Assembly: GCF_027942865.1 (NCBI RefSeq)
Contig: NC_134509.1
Coordinates: forward strand, 24,734,697-24,798,696
From: Odontesthes bonariensis
Lineage: Eukaryota; Chordata; Actinopteri; Atheriniformes; Atherinopsidae
DNA length: 64,000 nucleotides
Direction: 5' to 3'
The notes beneath the pieces were generated by a model that worked only from the letters and a program-made list of their open reading frames with translations, searched no databases and was not told the origin of the DNA. The position numbers were made by a program, and so were the translations under genes. Positions within the stretch are counted from its first letter, which is position 1. Every line of letters starts with the position of its first letter. Shown in pieces: positions 23,489-36,100 of this stretch.

Positions 23489-26400
23489 TCTTCCTCTCCT
23501 CTGACCGCCTCGATCTGTGCAGCCGTCAGCCTCGTTGTCGACCAATCACAGAGGGATCACACCCTCACCTGCTCAGACCTGCACTCCACTCCCACCATGG
23601 TGTTTAAATTTGTACCTGAGGGAGGTGGACCAAAGACAGGGGAGGTGGGGGAATGAGTGTATTAAAGGAGGAAGGGAAAATGCCAGCACACTTCATTGGA
23701 ATTTGAGCGCTCTTATCGTGTCACTGCTTGTCCTAGATGGTTTTTAAACTTCACATCTAGGAAACAAACAAGACCGACTGCGATTTTTCAGCCTTGGGTC
23801 CAATTTACACTTTGCATTACTATGCAATCTAAATCTTCACAAGATATCTAAATGTGCAAACATCCAAGGAACTCATTGTTAGTTTACACCATTAAATATC
23901 AGCTCCCATCACTTGCTGGATGCTCAGTTTTCAATAGGCTTCACAATAAGCATGAGGTGACAATGACTCATGGAGCTGACTTGTCATGAGGTATTATGTC
24001 ACGCTGCTCAGACTTATGAGAGCGCCATTGTGATGAGAACCGCAGCCAGAGTCACCACTGAAATGAATATTCATGTGAGAGACTGAATGATGCATTGTCA
24101 TATTATGACATCAGAGTAAGTCAAACCAGATTTAGACGATGTTTTTTGTGCCTTTTCAAACACATTAATGTAAACCAGATTCTTATGAGGTTTCATCAAA
24201 GACCCTGAGGGGAAATGTCCCGTTTCATCAATGAATAACCAAAGATAAATTCCACAAATCCAGATAACCTTTATTGATCAATAAAATCTCTTTACAAGAT
24301 CTATTAAACAATGCTTTGGCAAATGGAAACCCTGTGGCTGACACACAACAAACAGCGATAACCCCTGTTCTTTGGACATTTTATTTGACTATAAAAAAGA
24401 TGATCTGAAAATATACACACAGCTTACAGTTAGGAAGTGTCACACACATGGGGCAATATACAGCCTATTGTTTGCTTATATTGGGAGGAAACAATACATA
24501 TGTACACTGATTGATCACTTTTTTTTACTTTCAGAGCTCGTGAGGGTATGAGAGGACATATGATCTCAAAACTAAATCTTTGTTTACATTCTGTAAGCTC
24601 TCTGTTTAATATCTTTGCGTTTATGAGAATATTGGGGGTACATTTTTTATTTTTTTTTAATTTCCCAGCAGAAATAAAACTAAGAATGAATGTTTTATGT
24701 TTGAGACGTCACTTTGTGGTAAGATCAATACGATACAGTGTAGTTTCTAAAAAATTTGCTCATCTAAACAGCAGAATAGGACATTAAACTTGTTTGATTT
24801 GTCAATTAATTATGCAAAAATTTAAAATGTAATGAATTGACAAAACAAAACTGTTGTTTTTGCACTGCAAGGAACTTTAAAGACAGATGTTCAATACCAG
24901 GGAATTATTTATAAGTGTTGCAGACTACTTAAAAGAACTTGAAAGCACACCAAATACCTTTAAAAGTCTAATAGGGAACAGTCTTATTCTCCGTCTCTAT
25001 AAAATCAAATAGCAGTTAAAGATGCTAAACTGGTGTAAAGTTATAGCAGATGAAAATATTGGTTTCTGTGAAGTTCCCTCTGTGAACAGCCACAAACATC
25101 AGATCCACTTCCTGTTTACATGTATTAGAGTAGTATCTCCCAGCAGTAAAGGTGTGGCATCACCAAGGACTTTGTATATTCCACGTGAAAACACTTGCTT
25201 GATCATCTTCAAGGTCTGCTGAGGTTTTAATACTCTTTGGTACAAGGAAATGTGCAACATGGCTTCACAGAGACCCAGCAATTAAACTGGGTTCAGCTCA
25301 ACGTCGAAAAGACCTTCAAAGTGCTCAAAGTCAGAAAGAAAATCCCCACAAAGTGAAATACTGCTCAACCACGACAAAGGATTTTTTTTCCTAGTAAGCA
25401 CAGTATGGGATCCACTCGTGCTTGCTGCAAATATACAATAATATGCCTTTTAAATGGGACTGTGTACTGCCTGGGCAGCTACGTGCTGTAAGTGTACAGC
25501 GTCATCCTTTCACATGTGAGAATGTGCAGAAAACTTACTGCAAGAGGAGACTGAGATCGTCTGGGGTGGAGGTCTTTCTGATTTTAGTCCAGAATGAAAA
25601 TGATCCATGCAGCGCAGATGAAGCAGCGCCCAGCCCTGAATACTGGCGAACACATGGACTGAATGACCGAATGGCTCAAAAATGCCCCTCTATCACCCTT
25701 AATATTCTTTTCTATTTTCTCTTTCCAGGCGTGGCTAAAACAATGTACAGCACACAAGTCCCTCAAGCATATTTTTCTCATTACCCCAGTTTACCAGGAT
25801 CGTGTTACACTTTCCTGATGTGTTCATTTTCTATAACATGTTATACTGATCTTCTTTTGTGCAACTTTACTGTATCACTGCATAGCTGTAGTTACTCTTT
25901 ACACATTATTTTTAATGTGTACGTGATTACTAGTACTGAAGCGGACCTCTGAGACTGTCCAGCAAGGGAAGGATATTGTGGGAGTGGGACAAAAACCCAA
26001 AGCAACTTGAGATGGGTCAGAGTTGAGCTGCTCTGTTGCCAAATCAAATATACTGGAAACAATGCAGGGGCAAAAGAATACAGACCAGTTCAAAATAAGT
26101 TTAAATTGGGTTAAAAAAATTAACGATTGTAAAAATAAAAACATACCGAAGAGCAATTCATCAATGAAGACACCGCAGCCCTCAAATCAAAGACTTCCAA
26201 ACATTGCAAAAGGCATCGTTCATTTCCTTCAGAGACAAAAGGAGGTTATCAGTAGATAGGAGGGTGAAGCACAGCTGTAATGAGCACAGCTGGATGGCAT
26301 CAGCTCCCACAGTGCAGAGAAAAGCCGACACAGGCAGCAGGGGAGCACAAATATGTGGTCAGCATGGCAAGAGGGACACTTCAAAACCCTGATATCTAAG

Positions 26401-27058
26401 GTCCAGCATCACAGTTTGCTGTGGGAGTAGAGGGATTATGGAGACCTGCAGTTTTGTGTTCGGAAACTAGGCAGACAATAGAAAACCTCTGCATGTAGTT
26501 AACACAGTTGTGCTGCCTTTAAACGGTCGGGCATGCAAATGTGCACACAATTACACTGTTATTGCACTCATACTGAAGCTCCTCTCATCACCCACATTCA
26601 TAACAGTGGACGCCAAATTATAGGTTTACTGCTGGCTTCTGAACAGACTCTGGAAAGAAAAGATGTGGCAAAAAATAGCAACCGCTCTTGAAAGTTCAGG
26701 GAGACACAAAAGGACTCCTGCTGCTACAACAAGCCAACCTGCCGTTGCACAATACACCAGGAAAGCCCGTTCACCCGATTGTGAATCTGTGAATACTTCT
26801 CTGCCTGACGCGACCACCCTCAGAGCCAAAAGGGGCAAACTCATACAGTCTGTTAAACGCCGACTTATTTCGGGGTGCTGCTTGTTTTTGTTGTCGACTA
26901 GCTTAAACATTGACTAACGGCCAACGGCTGGCTACGAGCAAAACTTGTTAATAAGTTGAATTAAACCAAGAAAAGTTTACCTACCACATATTTGAGGGTG
27001 TCTAAAGCAGTAGAAGGTCAAATAAAGTGAAACAATGGTTAAACTGTTGTTCACTTAC
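23489..27058. other. Spacer upstream of tmc6; possible 5' exons or a minus-strand transcript
   Basis: No confident protein gene. On the minus strand AATAAA (TTTATT at 24269-24274) is followed by typical 3'-end-like sequence. A minus frame at 26910-26626 encodes 94 residues starting MFKLVDNKNKQH with one hydrophobic segment but no recognised family. The tmc6 5' UTR must lie somewhere here, with a possible acceptor just upstream of 23488. Confidence 0.3.
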
Positions 27059-27140
27059 CCGCTCGGTAACTTGACAAACCCGTTGAATCAGACTAGTTGC
27101 TCGCCACTTTGTCAGTCAGTCAAAATAGTGAACTGCACGC
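27059..27140 (-). other. Candidate non-coding first exon (tmc6 or unknown minus transcript)
   Basis: The minus strand shows a good donor, CCGAGCGG followed by GTAAGTG at 27058. Upstream sequence is slightly richer in CpG than its surroundings. It could be the tmc6 first exon, spliced over 3.5 kb to the ATG exon. The 5' limit is arbitrary. Confidence 0.25.
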
Positions 27141-27892
27141 ACAGCTAAGCAGCGGGGACAAACCATCCCAGATTTACTTTTAAAACGCAGATGATTAAAG
27201 CGAAAAGTTCAACTGTTTGTTAAAGTAGTTGAACTCACGTGCTAAATCCAAACTTACTCTACAATGAGATATGGTTTTAAAACATCTCAACATGAACCTA
27301 TACTGATATCGATATAACATATAGGTCACCCCCAACAGCTGGTACTCTTGGTTCAGTCCTATTGAAGCTCATTGACGTTTGTTCGAACAATGCAAACTCA
27401 CAAACGACACTTTAAATGACCTTTACATTGTAAGTCTACATTCAAATATTAAATTACTTAAACAAATAACAAACAACACTGTGACTTTGCAAAGCAAAAC
27501 GCCCAGCTGGTTCTTCTTTCTCTTGAGTTCCAGTCTCAAACCTTATATCACAAATCCCCAATGTTGATAGACTAAAATGACGTTCAGTAAACTCAAACTG
27601 AGTGTTATACCAGCCAATAACTATGTGTGTCATATTTAGCTGCCAATAACTATATAGGAGGCATTTTAGGAGATATTTAGTCATGTTTCAGTAAGAAAAA
27701 CACACCAACATGAACAGTAACTAAATCCCATTATAAATGTCCTTTTTTTCTTAGCTCTTATTGATACAAAACATAAAATACCAGAAATTCGTTAAAAAGA
27801 AACAAGAAATGAAAAAAAAAGATACTGAATACACTGACTTCGTAATTTATAATGAATTCATGACAAATATTGACGTTTAACTTCAAATTTAA

Positions 27893-28310
27893 AGCAATAC
27901 TATGTAACATTTCTACCTTAAAATAACAGCTTGAAAAAAATTGTGCGGCTAGAATGAGTTTTAATATTACGATTGGCCTGTCTCCTATGCCCTTCGGGGG
28001 TCTGAGTTGGAAAAACTGCGCTATGTAACTTTGCTGGAGCGGCCCGGGAGCTTGGCGGAAGTACTTCGACTTGCTTTCTGGCACACCTACCACAAAAACA
28101 AATAGACCCCTCTCACGCTCCCAGGTACATTTGATTACTCTTACCTTCTCGGTCGACATAGCTTGCACCTTCTGACTCCTCGCCAGTTCGTCAACAAACG
28201 TGAAACGTGAAAGTGAAAGGGTGTTGTATTTACGACAGTGTAACCGTACATTACCTCCAAGCCTGTAGGGGGAGCTCCATAGTGGGCTTTTTGAGAAGTT
28301 ACATTGTACA
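27893..28310. mobile_element. Probable TTAA-type non-autonomous DNA element, right end decayed
   Basis: TTAA (27889-27892) precedes AGCAATACTATGTAAC, the known type of end of a fish repeat family. A diverged counterpart of the other end (AAGTTACATTGTACAAGG) lies near 28295-28315. The body is GC-richer than the flanks. As in the element at 17664, a minus-strand ATG (MSTEK) is followed at once by GTAAGAG. The long minus open frame 28354-27758 is produced by this repeat and is not a gene. Confidence 0.45.
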
Positions 28311-28315
28311 AGGTA

Positions 28316-30108
28316 CCAGATATCAACACAGGGGCAGTTACTTACTGCATACATAACCTGTATCTCACATAAGTTTCAAGTTCCTGAAGACCAAACTGTC
28401 CAAACAGAAAGACATTATGCCCACTGAAACAATGTAGGTGTTTGTGTTATCTTTGGCATTATCATTTCCTCCATGTAACTCATCTTCCATCTTTCTAAAA
28501 CAATATGAACAAGCTACAATATTTGATAAAGTGTGAAAATCCCTCCTTAATTAAACTGTTACCCACATCTTTTCACTCACAGAAGGACATTTTTACACTT
28601 GGTGTATCATCCTTTAAAATGTGTCTCATGATTCCTGGATTGAGTTCCATAGTTTTCTTATCAAAATACATAAAACTAATTCAAAGGTCTTAACATGTCA
28701 GCTTTATTGTCAACATGTCCAAACAGAAGTCTTGCCTCAAAGCTTCAGGCACACTAAAAACATCTTAACAAGCAGCACTACTTCCTCATTTCGACACATT
28801 TTAGGGTGAGTGTGTTTGAGAACATGTGCTGTTTAAGGCTTGCATTCAAGGCACACACCGTTTCTTTCTTATAATGACAGTTTTTCAAAATCGGAGGAGC
28901 TTTTAGAAATCAAAACTATTAAAGTGATCAGATATAACCTTACTATGATCTAATATTACACTGACAAATATCACGTTGATGCATAATGAGTACTCTTAAT
29001 ACACATAATAGAAATAAGATTTTTAACCCAACTATTTGTCTCCTAAATTTTAACCTGTGCTGCTACTAATAGTATAAACTTGAATACCTCCTCTGCCACC
29101 GCTCAGTTAGTGCATGCTTGGACAGACTTTGAACAAAAACTGGTTTTGAAGAATATTGTTCTCTTAAAATTATTCATTTTCCCAAATCTTAGAGGCTCTG
29201 TGTGCCCTCATTTCTCTGTGTAAAAGTGAATAAAGTTTCAGTAGAATTGAAACCAATCATAAAGATACATTGCGTGAGAAATGACGCCCATGCTCATGCT
29301 TTCCTTGTGAAATGTATTGACTGCAAGCGTCAAACGTCTTTGTGGCATAGGGAGTGGGTGTAAAGAGCCTCGTTGCTACATCATCTCATGCATTCAGTTG
29401 AAAATGTTGGTTTACAAATGCTGAAACACTTCACAGAGGAGACACAGTAATGTCCAGTCACATGGTTGTTTATGTGGATTGTTGAAGAATCATGACTAAC
29501 TTCCTAATTGCTAAACAACCAGACAGATGGAAGGAAACTATCAGCTGTGACCTAAAAGATCTTAGACTGATTCTGATGATTCAGTTTGAAGCTAAATATT
29601 CATTTAGCTTAACACTTTGATAGATTAGACTATACATAAGCAGTGGAAAATATAATGACATTATACAAGATGTAATGCTAGTAGGGTATCTAGATAAAGG
29701 CTTCCCCCACACTTAACTAGTGTCATCTAATTATTTTCTTCAAAATGTTGATGTTTGTCAGTCCAGCGTGTGTAGGTGAGCAATTTTTGTTATGTTGCCA
29801 CAAGCGCAGCCAACGTCTATCTCTGCATCCTGTCGTGATTTCCTGTGAAATGTCAAATTTAGTGTGAACACATGTAACAGCTCCTCCATCTGCCAGAAAG
29901 TGCAGTGTGAGACCAGATCAGCCATTCAGAGGTCTTTGTTTTGATGTGACGCCTGCTGCGAGGTTTAAAGCAGGAAATTTTGGTGCAAATTGCGGAAGTA
30001 ACTTCAGAACTTAAAATTTAAGCTTGAGTATAGACATTTGTTGAGATGTGTTGTCTATAAAGAAAGACATTTTTTTTTCTTTTTCTTTAAAAGGAAGAAC
30101 AGAGCAAA
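28316..30108. other. Upstream region of tmc8 without recognisable gene
   Basis: AT-rich, no conserved coding signal. It presumably contains the tmc8 promoter and 5' UTR; no clear TATA or CpG island was recognised. Confidence 0.35.
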
Positions 30109-33100
30109 ATGGAGGACCAAAAAACTGTGAACTTCATGAGACTCTTATCAGGTAACGGGAAACAAAGTAAATGTTCGTTCCTTCCATGTGAGTCTCAGAG
30201 TGACACAACAGTCAGTACCTTTAGTTTCTGTGAGTGTGTTTTGGACGAGCTGGACTACTCGCTTTCTGTACATCATATCTGGTAAACATTTGCAGTGAAG
30301 TGTTAGATGAAAAGAGGTGCTGTTATTACTTCCTCTGTTTAGCTGGTCTTTGTCTAACACAAGTCACATCCAAGTCTTCATGTAAACGTGAACGTTTTTG
30401 ACACTTGAGGCTCGTAAATGAATGCATTTGAATGATCAAGGCATTTCTTTGCATACAGAAGTAAGAGAAAAACAAAAAGAAAAGAGACATAATGTCAAAG
30501 TTTTACATATCAGAACATAGCAAAAGATTATCTGGTCCTTATCAGGTCTTAAAACAACACAAATTAAGACAAAATGCGGAAGCAGCATGCAAAAAACTAG
30601 ACACACCCAATGATTCAACAGCTTGTAGAACCACCATTAGCAGCTATAACTTAAAGTAGGTGTTATCTGTACGATGTTATCAGTCTCTCATCATTTTGGA
30701 GGAATTTTTAGGTTTGAGGGCTTTTATTAGGCAACACCTTGATTCTTTAATTTTTCAGACATTCTATTATAGATTTGCTGCTGTGTTTGGGATCATTGTC
30801 CTGTTGATGACCCAGTTTCAGCCAAGCTTTAGCTGTCTGACAGATTGACTCTAGAATACTTTGGTATCCAGAGGAGTTCATGGTGGACTCAATGACTGCA
30901 AGGTGCCCAGGTCCTGTGGCTGCAGAACAAGCCCAGATCATCAGCCCTCCACCACCGTGCTTGACAGTTGGTATGAGGTGTTTATGCTGATATGCTGTGT
31001 TTGGTTTTCTCCAAACGTGCTACTGTGCATTATGATGTTCAGTCTTTTTCTAATTGTGCTGTCATGAATTTTAACATTTAACATGCTAACTGAGACCTGT
31101 AGAGTCTGAGATGTAGCTCTTGGGTTTTTGACCTTGGGGTGAACTTGCTGGGACGTCCACTCCTGGGAAGATTGAAAGCTGTCCTGAATGTTTTTCACCC
31201 GTGAATAATCTGTCTCTCTGTTGAATGATGGACTCCAAATAGTTTGGAAATGGCCTTATAACCCTTCCAGCAACAGAATGATGGGCAGCAACAGTTGCTT
31301 CTCAAAGATCATTGCTGATGTCTTTCCTCCTTGGCATTGTGTTAACACACACCTGAATGCTGCAGACCAGCAAACTGACAAAACTTCAGCTTTTACAGAG
31401 GTTCTTAGACTTTCTGATTACCAGTTAATCAACGCTACAATTTCATTAGCAGCACCTGGCTGATGCTGACCCTTTTAATTTGTATGGAAGCAATAAGGGT
31501 GTACTTTTAACACACTGTTTCTGCATTTTGGCTCAGTTTTTGTTAAATAAATAATGACACCATGTAGTTTGCCATGTGTTCGTCATCTGCGGCTGCATTT
31601 GCTTCATAATAAGACCTGGTCAGGAACCAATATGTCCTGATATGTAAAATCTCTCTTTTTAACATAACTGTATAAGTTCACATGTCCATGATCATTGTGT
31701 ATTACATATTAAATAAACCAGACTAACAGAACTGAAATGACTAAAGATGTGGTGCTTACTCTTATGGCGCTTTTTTCTAGAACATTGGAAAGAAAAAAGG
31801 TTAACAAGTGAAGTCCTTTTTGAAATTATCTTGAGGTTAGTTTATAATGAAATAGCCCTTTACTGAAGCCTCCTGTCAAAAAGTGGTGAAGCCATTCATG
31901 CTTATTTGTTGTGTTCAACACAGATGAAAGCACTCGGTCCACCCAGTCTTCAGACTCCTGTGAGTACTATCAGACAGAGATATTTGACCTGCTGCCCAGT
32001 ATCCAGGCTTCCCGGCCTGAGCAGAGCAGAAATGGTCCTTTGGAAGCCAACGAGGCCTACAGGGGTGGCTCTGGACCGGCAGAGGGCATCAGCCATGGCC
32101 ACCTCTCCAGAGGACCCAGAGACAAGGCATCTTTGCAGCCACTCAGAAACTTGCCGATGTGTATGCAGGGGAAGAGACAAGCGAGGTGGGAAACTTCATC
32201 AAATTAAAGCTTAATTTGACTTTAAAGCTCAAAAAGTTCATGCTGTAACACACAGTATTTTATAAAACACAATATCAGTTTCCAAAAAAGTTACCCTCTG
32301 TGTAAAATACTAAATAAGAAGAATAAAAAGATTCTCACTTCAACTTTAAATCTAATCTAACTATTTTAAAAAAAGGTTTACCACAGTTCTGCATCATCGG
32401 TATTTGGTAACTGAGGACACTGATAAGAGCCCAGCTGTTCAGGATTTCATAATTCTGATGGTTTGAGATGGGAAAACAACTCAGGTTCAGAGATCTGGAC
32501 AAGCTCAGAATAGAAGTAAAAAAGGCAATGATTAAAGCAGAGGTTATTCATATAAATTCAGCCACTGGAGATATCTTATCAGATAGAGAGCAGGCAAACA
32601 GGCCCCAAAAAATCCAAAAAAGCCCCAAAAGTCTCAATGAGTTCTGTATTACAACATTGGCAGGAATTAGACAAACACTTAAAAAGATACCAAAACAAAA
32701 CGAGCGATAGGCTGAGGCAGAATGGCTGGAACGCAAGATGAACGTCTCCAAGACACTTTTACATAAGAAGAACTGAAACGGTGGGGGAAGGGGTCTCAAC
32801 TGAATGACTGATTACAAACAGGGGTGTACAGCTGGATCGTTGTCTGTATGGCTCCAAATCATTCAGCATTAATGATGTTTAAATTAGTCATGTCTAATAA
32901 TGTTTGTTTTTAAACTGTGTGCAGACAACAAACCGTGATCCATGATTTCCTTTAAGAATATCTCATTTAAATCAATCTGACAACAGGAAAGTTTCCCTTT
33001 TTGCTTCAGTACATGTAGAGTTTTTCTTAGGCCCAGAGAAGGTGGAGATTTTTTTGAATATGTTCTCTTTTTTATCATGTTAAATTCTAACATTTAAGAT

Positions 33101-36100
33101 TTATATGTAGATACAGCAACAAGCTATTTTCATTGACAGTGGTCTCAGAAGTAGTCCCTGAGCCCATTACCACAACAGTGTCGGTTTTTGATGGCGTGCT
33201 CCCTGAAGGCCTGACAACTACACCCATTCAGGTCTGGATTTCATCCCTGTCCCTATAGAAAAGGATTTCTCCAGATTCTCTAAATCTCTTGGCATTATTA
33301 TTGTAGTCGAGGAAATCCTCACAGTTCCTGAGGTCCTATCCAATCCAGTTGATCATCCTGTGACCCTTTGAGTGATTCCTAGCTTTTAGATTTAGAGATT
33401 TTCATAATATACAGTCATTCTCATTTACTTTGAAGAGCATATTGAAGAGCATAATAGGGAGAATATTGTAAACAAATTTAATGAATTCTATATAAATATC
33501 GGACCCAAACTAGCAAATAAAATCCTAGTAAGCAACAGCAATGACTCTGCAAACTCCAAAAACCATTTTTCTCACAGATGTGAATGAGGAAGAAATTAAA
33601 GCGGTGGTGAACAAATTAAAAAATAAATCCTCTATGGATAGTTTTGACATAAATATGAGAGTAGTAAAAAAAATAATCAATAATATCTCAAAACCATTAA
33701 CTTATATATGCAACCTTTCCCTCCAAACTGGAAAGTTCCCAGAAAAAATGAAAATTGCTAAAGTAATACCACTTTTTAAAAGTGGAAATAAGCACATCTT
33801 CACAAATTATAGACAAGTCTCTCTTCTACCCCAGTTCTCAAAAATGTTAGAAAAATTGTTCAACACCAGACTAGAAAAATTTATTGAGAAACATAAACTG
33901 CTTAATAATGGACAATACGGATTTAGACCAAAGAGATCAACCACAATGGCAATCATAGACGCTGTAGAAGAAATGCAATAGACAACAAAAAGCACGCTGT
34001 CGGAATTTTCATAGACCTGAAGAAAGCATTTGATACAATTGATCACGGTATCCTACTCCAAAAATTAGAAAAATATGGCATACGGGGAGTGGCCTGGAAC
34101 TGGATTAAAAGCTATTTAACAGAGAGACAGCAATTTGTGAAGTTGGGTGAGTTTGAGTCTGAACGAATGGGCATTGTTTGTGGTCTGCCTCAAGGTATAC
34201 TGGCCCCATTACTGTTCAACTTATACATTAATGACATATTTAAGGTCTCTAACGTACTAAAAATGGTATTATTCGTGGATGATACAAATTTATTTCACTG
34301 TGATGAGAATTACAGTAAGCTAATAGAAGAGGTAAATCATGAATTAACTAAAGTACAAACATGGCTGAATATGAATAAATTATCACTCAACCTAAACAAA
34401 ACAAAAGTTATCACATTAGAAAAAGATAAATCAGCAATTAACATAAATGGTACTGAAATAGAGAAAGTAGCCGAAATCAAATTCTTAGGAATCACATTTG
34501 ATAATAAACTGAGCTGGAAATCACATATCAGACATATACAGAAAATGGCAGCAAAAAATATTTCAATAGTGAACAAAGCTAAATATGTTCTAGAGCCTAA
34601 GGCTTTGCATATATTGTACTCCTGCCTGGTATCGCCATACTTAACCTATGGAATTGAAGTCTGGGGAAATAACTATAAAAGTTCGCTTCAGTCCCTAGTA
34701 ACAATACAAAAGCGAGCAGTAAGAATCATTAATAAAGTGGGTTACCTTGAACACACAAATCCATTGTTTCTGCAGTCCAAAATATTAAAACTACAAGATT
34801 TAATTGATTTCTATACAGCACAGCTATTGTTCAAAGCAAGTAAGGAATTATTACCGACAAATATACAAAGAATATTTTTAAAAAGAGAAGGTAACTACAA
34901 TTTGAGGGGCTGTGGAAAATTCAAAGTACCAGCAGTGAGGACCACGAGGAAAACCATGTGTGTCTCTGTATGTGGCGTCTGTCTGTAGAACAGTCTATGT
35001 GCCAATATTAAACAATGCCCATCCATTCACCTTTTCAAACTAAGATACAAAAAAATTATATTATTAAAGTACAGTGCGCAAGAAGATCACTGCATACAAC
35101 AGTAAAATATGTTATAATCAGTTACTCACAGGCCTTACCCTTGGGGTATTCTTATTACCATTGCTGGTATTTTTTAAGGAAGAAGAAAGGGGGGAAAAGA
35201 AATGTATGTATATATGTATGTATGCATATATATATATATATGTACATGTGTATGTATGTGTGTATGTGTATGTATTTTTTCCTTTTCTTTTTTGCAACTG
35301 TACTATGTACACACATTATGGAGAACAAATGATGTAAATGGCGACGGGCTTATTATTTATTAAGAACTGAATGGGGGTGGGAATCTATAAGCTTGTCTTC
35401 ATCCCACTCCTTTCCAAGCTTATTTGAATTTGCACAAATACTTAGCCGCTTGTTCTGTATATTATTTTTGCTTGGAATAAACTCAACGAAACTTTGACTT
35501 GTAAAATCCACACAGTCAGTCTAGCATTGAGTGTTTTCTGGCTTGAATTTATGTTTAGTTTTTGATTGCATGGTATTTTATTAAAGGTATTTTAGTGGTT
35601 ATGGTGCTACTTTGTTATGTTTAGATAAAAATGGCATTAATTTAACATTACATGAATGCTGCTTCCCAGGGAGAGGAGGAAGATGCAAATCAGCAATATT
35701 GGTTTTTGGGAGTCTTGGAGCCGGAGCCAGAGCATCAACAGGAAGAGGGTGGGTACTCATGCGGGTGAGGCGTTGTCCGGCCTGTTGCCATGGCAGCACA
35801 CACTCCACAAAATCGAAGGTAAGACCAGACCAGAAGTACATTTGCTGTACATATACTTGAATATTTTTATAGTTTTAGGGATAAAATAATATTGCCTTGC
35901 ACTTTTACTTGAGCTTCTAACCTTCAGCAATCTGTTCCAGGCAGGTTTGGAGTGGGCGTGAAGGCCTATTTTGTCTTCCTCAGATACCTGATTTACTTGA
36001 ACCTGCTGCACTGTGTTTTCATTGGTGGATTCATTCTGGGGCCCACAGGATTTTATGGCAGAGGCAACGGCAGTGGTGAGTCAGCTGTAATGACAGACAG

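Noticed and set aside
25422-25952. Plus-strand open frame of 176 codons
   Set aside because: No recognisable motif, no splice-linked partner, low-complexity hydrophobic translation typical of T-rich non-coding sequence.
27758-28354. Minus-strand open frame of 198 codons, one of the longest in the window
   Set aside because: It runs through a probable TTAA-type repeat and AT-rich flank, has no domain, and its composition is that of translated non-coding DNA.
31906-32214. Two overlapping open frames at tmc8 exon 2 as separate genes
   Set aside because: Only the frame with EIFDLLPSIQASR fits TMC8 and joins exons 1 and 3 in phase; the other is a shadow.
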